From Agrobacterium tumefaciens (lineage in GTDB: Bacteria > Pseudomonadota > Alphaproteobacteria > Rhizobiales > Rhizobiaceae), in assembly GCF_013337285.1 (NCBI RefSeq), contig NZ_SUPW01000002.1, positions 806,001 to 870,000 of the forward strand: 64,000 bases of DNA, given 5' to 3'. Positions within the stretch are counted from its first letter, which is position 1; each line of letters starts with the position of its first letter. Below, piece after piece: positions 1 through 8,860 of the stretch. The translations under genes and the position numbers were made by a program. The notes beneath the pieces are model-generated. The model had not been told where the DNA came from, ran no database searches, and saw only the letters and a program-made list of their open reading frames with translations.

Positions 1-196
1 AGACGAGCCGCACGCTCCAGCCTTGCTCCAGCGCCTCTGCCCATGCCTTCTTTCGGCCGGGCTTTTTGAAAGCCTTGCCTATCGCCTTCTTCTCGCTTTT
101 CGCAAAGGTCTCCGGCTGCAAGGTGTTCTGCGGCGAGCAGAGCGCGTAGCCCTTGCGGAAGGCGGGTGGTGGGCGGCGTGGGTCGATCATGTTCAT
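1..196 (-). CDS. Hypothetical protein, 3' end cut by the window
   Basis: An open frame on the minus strand begins at an ATG (196) and runs off the left edge after 65 codons. The protein is basic and starts MNMIDPRRPP, followed by Phe-Arg-Lys-Gly and several Lys-rich stretches. A second in-frame ATG follows two codons later. It lies directly upstream of nothing else on this strand; recG ends 15 bases away on the same strand and would be transcribed into it. I do not recognise the family. The reading frame is clean, but only a fragment is visible. Confidence 0.55.
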   Translation of the reverse strand, partial: MNMIDPRRPPPAFRKGYALCSPQNTLQPETFAKSEKKAIGKAFKKPGRKKAWAEALEQGWSVRLV

Positions 197-210
197 GATG
201 GTCAAAACTT

Positions 211-2316
211 TCAGCCGGCGTGCAGGAAGCGGATCGCTTCGTCGCGGCGGTGCAGATAGAGCAGGGTGCGCAGGCTGTCGCCGCGTGGTCCTGTCAGTTC
301 GGGGTCGCGCTCGATGACATAGGCCGCGTCCTTGCGGGCGATTTCCAGCAGGTCGGCATGCGCCTCGAGGCTGGCGATGCGAAAGCCCGGCGTGCCGGAC
401 TGGCGGGTGCCGAGCAGTTCGCCTTCGCCACGCAGCTTCAAGTCTTCCTCGGCGATGAGGAAGCCGTCCTCGCTGTGGCGCAGGATGGAGAGCCGGGCGC
501 GGCCGTTTTCGCTGAGCGGCCCCTTGTAGAGCAGGATGCAGGTGGATGCCTCGTCACCGCGTCCCACCCGGCCGCGCAGCTGGTGCAGCTGGGCAAGGCC
601 GAAACGTTCGGCGTGTTCGATGACCATGATGGTCGCATCCGGCACGTCGACGCCGACTTCCACCACCGTCGTCGCCACCAGCAGCCGGGTTTCGCCACTC
701 TTGAAAGCGAGCATGGCGGCGTCTTTTTCCGGGCCGCTCATGCGGCCGTGGATAAGACCTATATTTGGGCCGAGCATTTGCGACAGAACCGCATGCCGCT
801 CTTCCACCGACATCAAATCGGACTCTTCCGTCTCCTCCACCAGCGGGCAGATCCAGTAGGCCTTCTTGCCGTCCTTCAAAGCGGCGCGCAGCCGCTCGAC
901 AATGTCGCCGATGCGTTCGGTGGGGATTGTCACCGTCTGGATGGGTTTGCGGCCGGCGGGTTTTTCGGTGAGCTTCGACACGTCCATGTCGCCGAAGGCG
1001 GCCAGCACCAGCGTGCGCGGAATGGGGGTGGCGGTCATGACCAGCATATGCGGCGTGATGCCCTTGGCGGTGAGCCGCAGGCGCTGGTGCACGCCGAAAC
1101 GGTGCTGCTCATCCACCACGGCCAGCACGAGGTTCTTGTAAGCGACGCTATCCTGAAACAGCGCGTGGGTGCCGATGACGATCTGCGCTTCGCCGGACGC
1201 CACGCGTTCCTCGATCTCGCGGCGCTCCTTGCCCTTGGTGCGGCCGGTGAGAACCTCGACGGTGATGCCAGCTGTCTGAGCGAGTTTGGAGATGGTGGAG
1301 AAATGCTGACGGGCGAGGATTTCAGTCGGGGCCATCAGCACCGCCTGTCCGCCGGCCTCCACGGCTGTCGCCATGGCCATCAGCGCAACCAGCGTCTTGC
1401 CAGCACCGACATCACCCTGCAGCAGCCGCAACATGCGGTCTTCGCCGGCCATATCGGTCAGGATATCCTTTACCGCAGCGCTCTGGCTTGCCGTTGGCGA
1501 GAAGGGCAGCTGTGCGAGGATTTTTGCGGCGATATCGCCCTTGGCGCGGATCGGCTGGCCCGCCACTTTACGAATCCGCTGGCGCACCAGCGCCAATGAC
1601 AGCTGTCCGGCGAGAAACTCATCATAGGCAAGCCGCCGGCGCGCCGGGGCCTGCGGTTCGATATCGGCGCTGTCGCGAGGATCGTGTAGCTCGCGGAAGC
1701 TCGAGGCGACATCGCCGAAACCCTGGCGGGTCTTCAGCGTTTCGTCGATCCATTCGGGAAAGACCGGCAGCTTTGAGAGCCCGCTTTCGATTGCCTTGCG
1801 CAGCACCTTGGCAGACAGCCCGGCGGTCATGGGGTAAACGGCTTCCACCAGCGGCAGGTTTTCCGCCTCAGAGAGTTTCACCATGAAATCTGGATGCACC
1901 ATGGAGGCGCGGCCGTTGAACCAGTCCACCTTGCCGCTGACGAGAACCTCTTCGTCCACTGGCAGCGCCTTGGACAGCCAGTCACCCTTGGCGCGGAAGA
2001 AGGTCAGCGCCAGTTCGCCGGTCTCGTCATGCAGGAAAACCCGGTAGGGCGCGGAACGATTGCCCGGTGGCGGCGGCTGGTGGCGGTCAACACGTCCCTG
2101 AATGGTGACAATGGCGCCGGGGGCCGCGAGTGCAATGCCGGGGCGGTTGCGGCGGTCGATGACATTCGACGGCGCGTGAAAAAGAAGGTCGATCACGCGG
2201 GTATCGTCGGCGCTTTCCCGGCCAAGCAACTTCGCCAGAAGATCGGCGAGCTTCGGCCCCACACCGGCGAGGGTGGAAACCGAGGCAAACAGCGGATCGA
2301 GAATGGCCGGGCGCAT
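211..2316 (-). CDS. recG: ATP-dependent DNA helicase RecG
   Basis: RecG is a superfamily 2 double-strand DNA translocase that remodels stalled replication forks and Holliday junctions. The 701-residue product has an N-terminal OB-fold wedge region, a Walker A loop (GDVGAGKT, near residue 300), a DEQH box (VVDEQHRFG), motif III (TATPIPRT) and a motif VI QLRGRVGRG near residue 590. The length is normal for the family. The frame is open a further 12 codons upstream, but MRPAILDPLF matches the usual rhizobial RecG N-terminus, so I start at 2316. It is divergent from sdhE-mfd, with about 190 bases between. Confidence 0.97.
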   Translation of the reverse strand: MRPAILDPLFASVSTLAGVGPKLADLLAKLLGRESADDTRVIDLLFHAPSNVIDRRNRPGIALAAPGAIVTIQGRVDRHQPPPPGNRSAPYRVFLHDETGELALTFFRAKGDWLSKALPVDEEVLVSGKVDWFNGRASMVHPDFMVKLSEAENLPLVEAVYPMTAGLSAKVLRKAIESGLSKLPVFPEWIDETLKTRQGFGDVASSFRELHDPRDSADIEPQAPARRRLAYDEFLAGQLSLALVRQRIRKVAGQPIRAKGDIAAKILAQLPFSPTASQSAAVKDILTDMAGEDRMLRLLQGDVGAGKTLVALMAMATAVEAGGQAVLMAPTEILARQHFSTISKLAQTAGITVEVLTGRTKGKERREIEERVASGEAQIVIGTHALFQDSVAYKNLVLAVVDEQHRFGVHQRLRLTAKGITPHMLVMTATPIPRTLVLAAFGDMDVSKLTEKPAGRKPIQTVTIPTERIGDIVERLRAALKDGKKAYWICPLVEETEESDLMSVEERHAVLSQMLGPNIGLIHGRMSGPEKDAAMLAFKSGETRLLVATTVVEVGVDVPDATIMVIEHAERFGLAQLHQLRGRVGRGDEASTCILLYKGPLSENGRARLSILRHSEDGFLIAEEDLKLRGEGELLGTRQSGTPGFRIASLEAHADLLEIARKDAAYVIERDPELTGPRGDSLRTLLYLHRRDEAIRFLHAG

Positions 2317-2504
2317 GGCGCACAAAATCGGGGAAGGGGAGACGTTATGCAAGAGTTGAGCCCCGACAAAGGCGGGTTATCACCGGCAGATTTTCATCGC
2401 CGTGGCATTATTTCGATAAAAACCGGTTCCCAAGCGTTCGCCTCCTGTTCTATAGGAGGTCGCAGTCAACATCCTGTTGAATAGCCAACCGAAAGGTGAA
2501 TGCG

Positions 2505-2816
2505 ATGACTGGACTGGTGCGCACGAGTGCCGACCTCGATCCGAGACGCAGGCGGATCCTTTACCGCTGCTGGCACCGGGGTATTCGCGAGATGGATCTG
2601 GTGCTCGGGCAATTCGCGGAAGACCATATCGCCACGCTTTCCGATAGTCAGCTCGATGAACTTGAGGTCATCATGGCGGAAGAGGATAACGACCTTGTGC
2701 AGATGGTGACGGGCGCGCAGCCGGTGCCGGAAAAATTCCAGACCCCGCTGTTTGAGAAGATCGCTTCCTACCGTCCCGATTTCGATCTCGTCACAGCAGA
2801 AACCCTGAAGGCCTGA
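2505..2816 (+). CDS. sdhE: FAD assembly factor SdhE (succinate dehydrogenase assembly factor 2 family)
   Basis: This small protein (103 residues) belongs to the SdhE/Sdh5/DUF339 family, which helps attach FAD covalently to succinate dehydrogenase and fumarate reductase flavoproteins. The family signature RGxxE is present in HRGIREMDL, and the helical C-terminal part with an acidic stretch (AEEDND) follows. The ATG at 2505 is preceded by GAAAGG at 2491-2496; a GTG nine bases upstream falls inside that ribosome binding site, so I reject it as the start. The stop is three bases before mfd, suggesting one transcript. Confidence 0.93.
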   Translation: MTGLVRTSADLDPRRRRILYRCWHRGIREMDLVLGQFAEDHIATLSDSQLDELEVIMAEEDNDLVQMVTGAQPVPEKFQTPLFEKIASYRPDFDLVTAETLKA

Positions 2817-2819
2817 AAC

Positions 2820-5800
2820 ATGATAGCCGGATTCGATGCAAAGCTGGTAACGTCGGCCGATACGCCGCTGACCATCGGAAATGTGCCTTCCGGCATGGAA
2901 GCGCTGCTGCTTGCCGATATGGCGCGGGCAGGCACGTCGGTCGCCTATGTAATGTCGGATGGCCAGCGGGCCGCCGATCTCGAACAGGTCCTCGGTTTCG
3001 TCGCGGCTGACATTCCTGTCATGACGCTGCCGGCGTGGGATTGCCTGCCTTATGACCGCGTGTCACCGAGCGCAGACACTTCGGCGCGGCGGCTTGCGGC
3101 ACTCTCTGGTCTCATCGCCCACGCGAAAAAGCCGCATCCGGCTATCGTTCTCGTCACCGTCAACGCCATGCTGCAGAAGATGGCGCCGCGGGATATCATT
3201 GGCAACCTCGGCTTTTCGGCCAAGCCCGGCAACCAAATCCGCATGGAAGAGATTGCCGCACGGCTAGAGCGCAACGGTTTCGACCGGGTGGCGACGGTGC
3301 GTGAAGTGGGTGAATTCGCCGTGCGCGGCGGCATTCTGGATGTTTTCGTTCCCGGCACCGAAGAACCGGTGCGGCTTGATTTCTTTGGCGATACGCTGGA
3401 AAGCATCCGCACCTTCGATCCGGCCAGCCAACGCACCATCGCCCAGGCCCGCTCGCTCGATTTGAACCCGATGAGCGAAGTGACGCTGACGCCGGACACG
3501 ATAGGCAGGTTCCGCAAGAATTACCTGTCGCTGTTCGGCGCTGCGACCCGCGACGATGCGCTTTACCAAGCCGTGTCCGAAGGTCGCCGTTATGCCGGCA
3601 TGGAGCACTGGCTGCCGCTGTTTTACGAGCAGCTGGAAACCGCCTTCGATTATCTGAAGGGTTTCCGCATCGTCACCGACCATACGGCGCGGGAGGCGGC
3701 GAAGGAACGCTCCAAGCTGGTGCTCGATTATTACGAGGCGCGACGGGCATCAGGTGAGACCAAAGGTTCCACGCAGGGCGCGCCCTACAAGCCTGTATCG
3801 CCGGGGCAGCTCTATCTCGATGGCAAAAGCTTCGATGCGATGCTCGCCGCTGCCAATGCGGTGCGTCTGACACCTTTCAACGAGCATGACAGCGAAGGTC
3901 ATCCGGTCGCGACTCTGGATGCCCATGTCGGCCCGCGCTGGGCGCGGCCAATGAGCGAAAGCAATAGCGAAGAACGGATCAATGTTTTCGATCTGGCGGT
4001 GAAGCATATTGCCGAGCGCCGCGCCAAGGGCTGGAAGGTGCTGATCACAGGCTGGTCGGAAGGTTCGCTCGACCGGCTGTTGCAGGTGTTGAACGAGCAC
4101 GGGCTGGAAAACATCAAGCCGGTGACGGCGCTGAAAGAGGTGGAGAAGCTCGGCAAGGGTGAGGCGGCCGCGACGGTGCTCAGCCTCGAAGCCGGGTTTG
4201 AGACGGGGATGCTGGCTGTCATCGGCGAGCAGGATATTCTTGGCGACCGTATGGTGCGCCGCTCGAAACGCCGCAAGCGCGGCGCGGATTTCATCTCGGA
4301 AGTGGCGGGGCTGGACGAGGGCTCGCTGGTCGTCCACGCCGAACATGGTATCGGTCGCTTTGTTGGCTTGCAGACCATCGAGGCGGCGGGCGCGCCGCGC
4401 GCCTGTCTGGAACTGCATTACGCCGACGACGCCAAGCTGTTCCTTCCCGTCGAAAACATCGATCTCCTGTCGCGTTATGGTTCCGATGCGGCAGAAGCCA
4501 CGCTCGACAAGCTGGGCGGTGGCGCGTGGCAGGCCCGAAAGGCCAAGCTCAAGAAGCGGCTGCTCGACATGGCCGACGAGCTGATCCGCATTGCGGCGGC
4601 GCGTCTGGTGCGCCATGCGCCGGCGCTGGTTGCGCCGGATGGGCTTTACGACGAATTCGCGGCCCGCTTTCCCTATGACGAGACCGAGGATCAGCTGACC
4701 GCCATCGAGGCGGTGCGTGAGGATCTGGGCGCCGGGCGGCCGATGGACCGGTTGATCTGCGGCGATGTCGGTTTCGGCAAGACCGAGGTAGCGTTGCGCG
4801 CCGCGTTCCTCGCCGCCATGAACGGCGTACAGGTGGCGGTGGTGGTGCCAACCACGCTGTTGTCGCGCCAGCATTTCCGCACCTTTTCGGAACGTTTTCG
4901 TGGTCTTCCAATTCGCGTGCAGCAGGCTTCGCGGCTTGTCGGCACCAAGGAGCTGGCGCTTACCAAAAAGGAAGTGGCTGACGGCAAGACGGATATCGTC
5001 GTCGGCACCCATGCGCTGCTGGGCGCGGGCATCAACTTCGCCAATCTCGGCCTGCTGATCATCGATGAGGAGCAGCATTTCGGCGTCAAGCACAAGGAGC
5101 GGCTGAAGGAACTCAAAAGCGACGTGCATGTGCTGACGCTTTCCGCGACGCCCATTCCACGCACCTTGCAACTGGCGATGACTGGCGTGCGCGAGCTGTC
5201 GCTCATCACCACGCCGCCGGTGGACCGCATGGCGGTGCGCACTTTCATTTCGCCGTTCGATCCGCTTGTCATCCGCGAAACGCTGATGCGCGAGCATTAT
5301 CGCGGCGGCCAGAGCTTCTATGTCTGCCCGCGGCTTGCCGATCTCGCTGATATCCACGCCTTCCTTCAGTCGGATGTGCCGGAGCTGAAGGTGGCGGTGG
5401 CGCATGGGCAGATGGCGGCGGGCGAACTCGAAGACATCATGAATGCCTTTTATGACGGCAAATACGATGTGCTGCTATCGACCACCATCGTCGAATCCGG
5501 GCTCGACGTGCCGACCGCCAACACGCTGATCGTGCATCGCGCCGATATGTTCGGCCTTGCCCAGCTTTACCAGCTGCGCGGTCGTGTCGGCCGTTCCAAG
5601 GTGCGGGCCTTTGCTCTGTTCACCCTGCCGGTCAACAAGGTGCTGACGACGATGGCCGAGCGGCGGCTGAAGGTGCTGCAATCTCTGGATACGCTGGGGG
5701 CAGGGTTCCAGCTGGCGAGCCACGATCTCGATATTCGCGGTGCTGGCAATCTGCTTGGCGAGGAACAGTCAGGCCACATCAAGGAAGTCGGCTTCGAGCT

Positions 5801-6317
5801 TTACCAGCAGATGCTGGAAGAGGCCGTGGCGGAAGTGAAGGGTGACGAAGAGGTGCGTGACAGCGGCTGGTCGCCGCAAATCTCGGTCGGCACCTCGGTG
5901 ATGATCCCGGAAGACTATGTGCCGGATCTGCATCTGCGCATGGGCCTTTACCGCCGTCTCGGTGAACTTGCCGATATCGGCGAGATCGACGGTTTCGGCG
6001 CGGAAATGATCGACCGTTTCGGCCCGCTGCCGAAAGAGGTGCAGCATCTCCTCAAGATCGTCTACATCAAGTCGCTATGCCGCACCGCCAATGTCGAGAA
6101 GGTGGATGCCGGGCCGAAGGGCGTCGTCGTGCAGTTCCGCAACAAGGAATTCCCCAACCCGGCGGCGCTGGTCGGTTATATCGGCAAGCAGGGCTCTATG
6201 GCGAAGATCCGCCCTGATCACAGCCTGTTCCTGAACCGCGATCTGCCAACGCCGGAAAAACGGCTGGCGGGGGCGGCGATGATCATGACGCAGTTGGCGG
6301 AACTGGCGCGGTCCTAG
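2820..6317 (+). CDS. mfd: Transcription-repair coupling factor Mfd
   Basis: Mfd removes RNA polymerase stalled at DNA lesions and recruits UvrA. The 1165-residue protein shows a UvrB-like N-terminal region, the RNA-polymerase interaction/CarD-like segment (VHAEHGIGRFVGL, about residue 504), then a RecG-like helicase core: Walker A GDVGFGKT near 648, DEEQHFG near 748, TATPIPRT-like SATPIPRT, and QLRGRVGR near 918, followed by a TRCF C-terminal domain. The length is typical. It follows sdhE by three bases. Its helicase core is homologous to that of the neighbouring RecG. Confidence 0.97.
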   Translation: MIAGFDAKLVTSADTPLTIGNVPSGMEALLLADMARAGTSVAYVMSDGQRAADLEQVLGFVAADIPVMTLPAWDCLPYDRVSPSADTSARRLAALSGLIAHAKKPHPAIVLVTVNAMLQKMAPRDIIGNLGFSAKPGNQIRMEEIAARLERNGFDRVATVREVGEFAVRGGILDVFVPGTEEPVRLDFFGDTLESIRTFDPASQRTIAQARSLDLNPMSEVTLTPDTIGRFRKNYLSLFGAATRDDALYQAVSEGRRYAGMEHWLPLFYEQLETAFDYLKGFRIVTDHTAREAAKERSKLVLDYYEARRASGETKGSTQGAPYKPVSPGQLYLDGKSFDAMLAAANAVRLTPFNEHDSEGHPVATLDAHVGPRWARPMSESNSEERINVFDLAVKHIAERRAKGWKVLITGWSEGSLDRLLQVLNEHGLENIKPVTALKEVEKLGKGEAAATVLSLEAGFETGMLAVIGEQDILGDRMVRRSKRRKRGADFISEVAGLDEGSLVVHAEHGIGRFVGLQTIEAAGAPRACLELHYADDAKLFLPVENIDLLSRYGSDAAEATLDKLGGGAWQARKAKLKKRLLDMADELIRIAAARLVRHAPALVAPDGLYDEFAARFPYDETEDQLTAIEAVREDLGAGRPMDRLICGDVGFGKTEVALRAAFLAAMNGVQVAVVVPTTLLSRQHFRTFSERFRGLPIRVQQASRLVGTKELALTKKEVADGKTDIVVGTHALLGAGINFANLGLLIIDEEQHFGVKHKERLKELKSDVHVLTLSATPIPRTLQLAMTGVRELSLITTPPVDRMAVRTFISPFDPLVIRETLMREHYRGGQSFYVCPRLADLADIHAFLQSDVPELKVAVAHGQMAAGELEDIMNAFYDGKYDVLLSTTIVESGLDVPTANTLIVHRADMFGLAQLYQLRGRVGRSKVRAFALFTLPVNKVLTTMAERRLKVLQSLDTLGAGFQLASHDLDIRGAGNLLGEEQSGHIKEVGFELYQQMLEEAVAEVKGDEEVRDSGWSPQISVGTSVMIPEDYVPDLHLRMGLYRRLGELADIGEIDGFGAEMIDRFGPLPKEVQHLLKIVYIKSLCRTANVEKVDAGPKGVVVQFRNKEFPNPAALVGYIGKQGSMAKIRPDHSLFLNRDLPTPEKRLAGAAMIMTQLAELARS

Positions 6318-6345
6318 ATTGGGGGCGTTAGGGCATTGAGAGTGA

Positions 6346-6539
6346 GCCGAAGGTGGGTGGGGTTTACCCCCCTCTGCCCTGCCGGGCATCTCCCCCACAA
6401 GGAGGGAGATCGGCAAGGGGCGCTACCGCCACTTCATTCTCAAGCTTCGAGATGGGCGAGACCTTGCCGCAGATCGATCTCCCTCCTTGTGGGGGAGATG
6501 CCCGGCAGGGCAGAGGGGGGTAAGCCCCCCGCCTTCGGC
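6346..6539. repeat. Long palindromic intergenic element with perfect 49-bp arms
   Basis: Two arms, 6364-6412 and 6475-6523, are exact reverse complements over 49 bases and enclose a 62-base centre. The symmetry continues imperfectly outwards to about 6346 and 6539. Each arm contains its own short palindrome around GCCGGGC. The layout resembles the rhizobial mosaic intergenic palindromes (RIME-like), but I cannot confirm the family. It lies just after mfd. The rest of the 6318-6776 gap shows nothing else I can name, apart from the ribosome binding site of the next gene. Confidence 0.9.
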
Positions 6540-6776
6540 CCGCTGTCAATAAACAACCTCCCGAAAACCAACACCTAAAGCACATCCGGACAAACGGAAA
6601 TTGAAACATCCTACATCCATCTGCTTCATGAACCTCCCAGCCCCGACGCTCCGCAAACATTACCGGGATGTAATGAAACGGACATGCGCCGGTAGCTTCA
6701 GCGGGCGTAGTCTTATCCCCATCTCCTGCATTGCGCCGAATATGATGCGCAAGCCGGACGACGAAGGAGCAAGACA

Positions 6777-7115
6777 ATGTGGACCAGGATGAACAGGTTC
6801 GCCTCCGCAGGTCTGGTTGCTTTGACAATTGCGGGCACCACAATTGCCACCACCAGCCAGGCGGAAGCACGCAACCACTTCGGACACGGGCATGGCGGCG
6901 GCGGCATTGCCGCAGGTATCGCCGGAGCCATTATCGGCGGTGCTATCATTGCCGGGGCGCGGCATTCCTATGACGGCCCTTATTACGGCGAGCCATTTTA
7001 CGGTCCGCCAGTCTACGGCCCTCCGGTGATCTATCGGCCGGCATATCCGAGCTGCCACGTCGTCTGGCGGCAGAATAGCTGGGGCGATATGTACCGCGCG
7101 CGCGTCTGCTACTGA
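6777..7115 (+). CDS. Small exported Gly/Tyr/Pro-rich protein
   Basis: A 112-residue protein with an N-terminal signal peptide ending near a Thr-Thr-Ser-Gln-Ala-Glu-Ala segment. It is followed by a His/Gly-rich linker, a short hydrophobic glycine-zipper-like stretch (GGGGIAAGIAGAIIGGAII), tandem YGxP units (FYGPPVYGPPVIY) and a C-terminal part with two cysteines that might form a disulfide. AAGGAG lies about nine bases before the ATG. I expect an envelope location. The Cys-containing tail recalls BA14K-type proteins, but the match is too loose to name. It stands alone between a repeat and a convergent transporter gene. Confidence 0.8.
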   Translation: MWTRMNRFASAGLVALTIAGTTIATTSQAEARNHFGHGHGGGGIAAGIAGAIIGGAIIAGARHSYDGPYYGEPFYGPPVYGPPVIYRPAYPSCHVVWRQNSWGDMYRARVCY

Positions 7116-7162
7116 GCTTTCGCCGCCAACCGCAAAAATAGCCATGGAAGAACGCGCCGGAC

Positions 7163-8104
7163 CTAAAGGGTTCTGGGCGCGTCTTCCGGTGTGATGCCGA
7201 CTGCGACGTTCTGGTCGGTGGCGGCAATCGAGGCCGGCATCGGCACTTTTCGCTGCTTTTCACGGATGAGCGTCAACATGCCGGAACCGACGATGAGGGC
7301 GATGCCGACCAGCATCCAGCTGTCGATATGGTCGCCGAAGATCAGGTAACCGAAGAAGATGGCCCAGAGCATCTGGCTATATTGCGTCGGGCCGATCATG
7401 GCGGCAGGCGCATAACGGGCCGCATACATGATCAGCACATTGCCGACCGCTGCAAACAGGCCGTAACCGGCCAGAAGCAGCCATTGTTCACCGCCTGGCA
7501 GAACGAAGGTCGGGATCATGGCAACGCCGCTGATCGCCAGACAGCCCAGCACGCCGGCGCCATAAAGCGACAATTTCTTTTCCGACGGTCCCATGGCGCG
7601 GAAGATCACGATGGACAGCGCGCCGCTCAAACCACCAAGGATAGCGCCGAGATGGCCGATGCCCAATTCACGGAAACCCGGCCTCAGAATGATCAGCACG
7701 CCGACGAAGCCGATAATGACCGCCGACCAGCGCTTGATGCCGACCTGTTCCTTCAGGAACACCACCGACATGATGGTGACGAAGGAAGGAAGCAGGAAGA
7801 TCAGCGCAAAAGCTTCGGCCATGGAGAGGTGCGTGAAGGCTGTGACGCTGCCGACCGCTCCGATGCCGGAAGCAAAAAAGCGGATGAGCCAGAGCGGGCG
7901 GTTGGTCGTTTTGACGATATCCGCCCAGCGGTCGTTGCGCTTGCGGATGAAGGGCAGGGCGGCGAGGCCGAATACGGCGCCGAAGAAGGCCGATTCGATC
8001 GGTGAAATCTGGCCTTCGATGAGTTTAACGCTCGCGTCACTCCATGCGTAGGCAGCGAAGGCGGCAAAGGCAAGCAGAATGCCTTTCAGGGTCTGGTCCG
8101 ACAC
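7163..8104 (-). CDS. DMT-superfamily transporter (two EamA domains)
   Basis: A 313-residue polytopic membrane protein with about ten predicted transmembrane helices arranged as two EamA repeats, typical of the drug/metabolite exporter superfamily. The first repeat contains AYAWSDASVKLIEG. The second contains the conserved segment around YAARYAPAAMIGPTQYSQ, where the family usually has a Pro/Gln-rich motif. The substrate cannot be read from sequence; members export amino acids, metabolites or act as permeases. It ends 50 bases upstream of the next minus-strand gene and may be transcribed with it. Confidence 0.9.
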   Translation of the reverse strand: MSDQTLKGILLAFAAFAAYAWSDASVKLIEGQISPIESAFFGAVFGLAALPFIRKRNDRWADIVKTTNRPLWLIRFFASGIGAVGSVTAFTHLSMAEAFALIFLLPSFVTIMSVVFLKEQVGIKRWSAVIIGFVGVLIILRPGFRELGIGHLGAILGGLSGALSIVIFRAMGPSEKKLSLYGAGVLGCLAISGVAMIPTFVLPGGEQWLLLAGYGLFAAVGNVLIMYAARYAPAAMIGPTQYSQMLWAIFFGYLIFGDHIDSWMLVGIALIVGSGMLTLIREKQRKVPMPASIAATDQNVAVGITPEDAPRTL

Positions 8105-8156
8105 GGGAAAACACCAACAGTTTATCGGTTAGGGTAAGCTGCCGGTGGTTTGACCG

Positions 8157-8825
8157 TCAGTTCATCGCTTTATGCTCGTCCGCCTTGATTTTTGCAATAT
8201 CCCGCAATGCAGCAATCAATACGTCAGGCGTTTGTGCACCGCTGATGGCGTATTTCTGGTCGAGGATGAAAAACGGCACGCCGGCGACACCCATTTGCTG
8301 CGCTGCATCAATTTCGGCGACGACCGTATCCTTGTCCGCGTCGGATGCCAGAAGCCGCGCCACCACCTTGGCGTCCATGCCAGCCTTCTCGGCCACGTCG
8401 GTCAGCACGGCATGATCGCCGATATTGCGGCCTTCTTCGAAATTCGCCTTGAATAGCCCGGTGACGATCTTTTCCTGAACGTCGCGGCCTTCGGAATGCG
8501 CCCAGAGCGACAGGCGGTGTGCGTCGAGCGTGTTCGGGCCGATCTTGATTGCATCAAAATCATAATGGATGCCGACTTCCTTGCCGAGCTGCACCAGACT
8601 GGCATGCGCTTGCTCCAGACGCTCCTTGCCGAGCTTTTCCTCAAGCGCGGCCTTCTGGTCGACGCCCTCAGGCGGATAGTCCGGATTGAGGCGATAGGGG
8701 CGCCAGTTCACGTCGACGCTGATCTCGTCCTGCACCTCGGCAATGGCAAGATCGAGCCTGGCCTTGCCCAGATAACACCAGGGGCAGACCATATCCGATA
8801 CGACGTCGATGACGATGCGTTCCAT
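8157..8825 (-). CDS. DsbA-family oxidoreductase, FrnE-like
   Basis: A 222-residue thioredoxin-fold protein of the DsbA/FrnE/2-hydroxychromene-2-carboxylate isomerase group. The CPWC active site is at residues 14-17 (DMVCPWCYLGK), so it is probably redox active rather than an isomerase. The conserved GVPFFILDQKYAISGAQ segment with cis-proline follows near residue 185. No signal peptide is seen, which fits a cytoplasmic FrnE-like enzyme. The frame is open 43 codons further upstream, but family members begin at MERIVIDVVSD, so the start is at 8825. Confidence 0.92.
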   Translation of the reverse strand: MERIVIDVVSDMVCPWCYLGKARLDLAIAEVQDEISVDVNWRPYRLNPDYPPEGVDQKAALEEKLGKERLEQAHASLVQLGKEVGIHYDFDAIKIGPNTLDAHRLSLWAHSEGRDVQEKIVTGLFKANFEEGRNIGDHAVLTDVAEKAGMDAKVVARLLASDADKDTVVAEIDAAQQMGVAGVPFFILDQKYAISGAQTPDVLIAALRDIAKIKADEHKAMN

Positions 8826-8860
8826 GGTTTTATCTTCCGTTGTGTGGACCGGTGAGGGGG

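Noticed and set aside
3750..5405. Long open frame (551 codons) antisense to mfd
   Set aside because: It lies wholly inside mfd in the antisense phase that mirrors its codon use; the product is His/Arg/Gln-rich without any motif.
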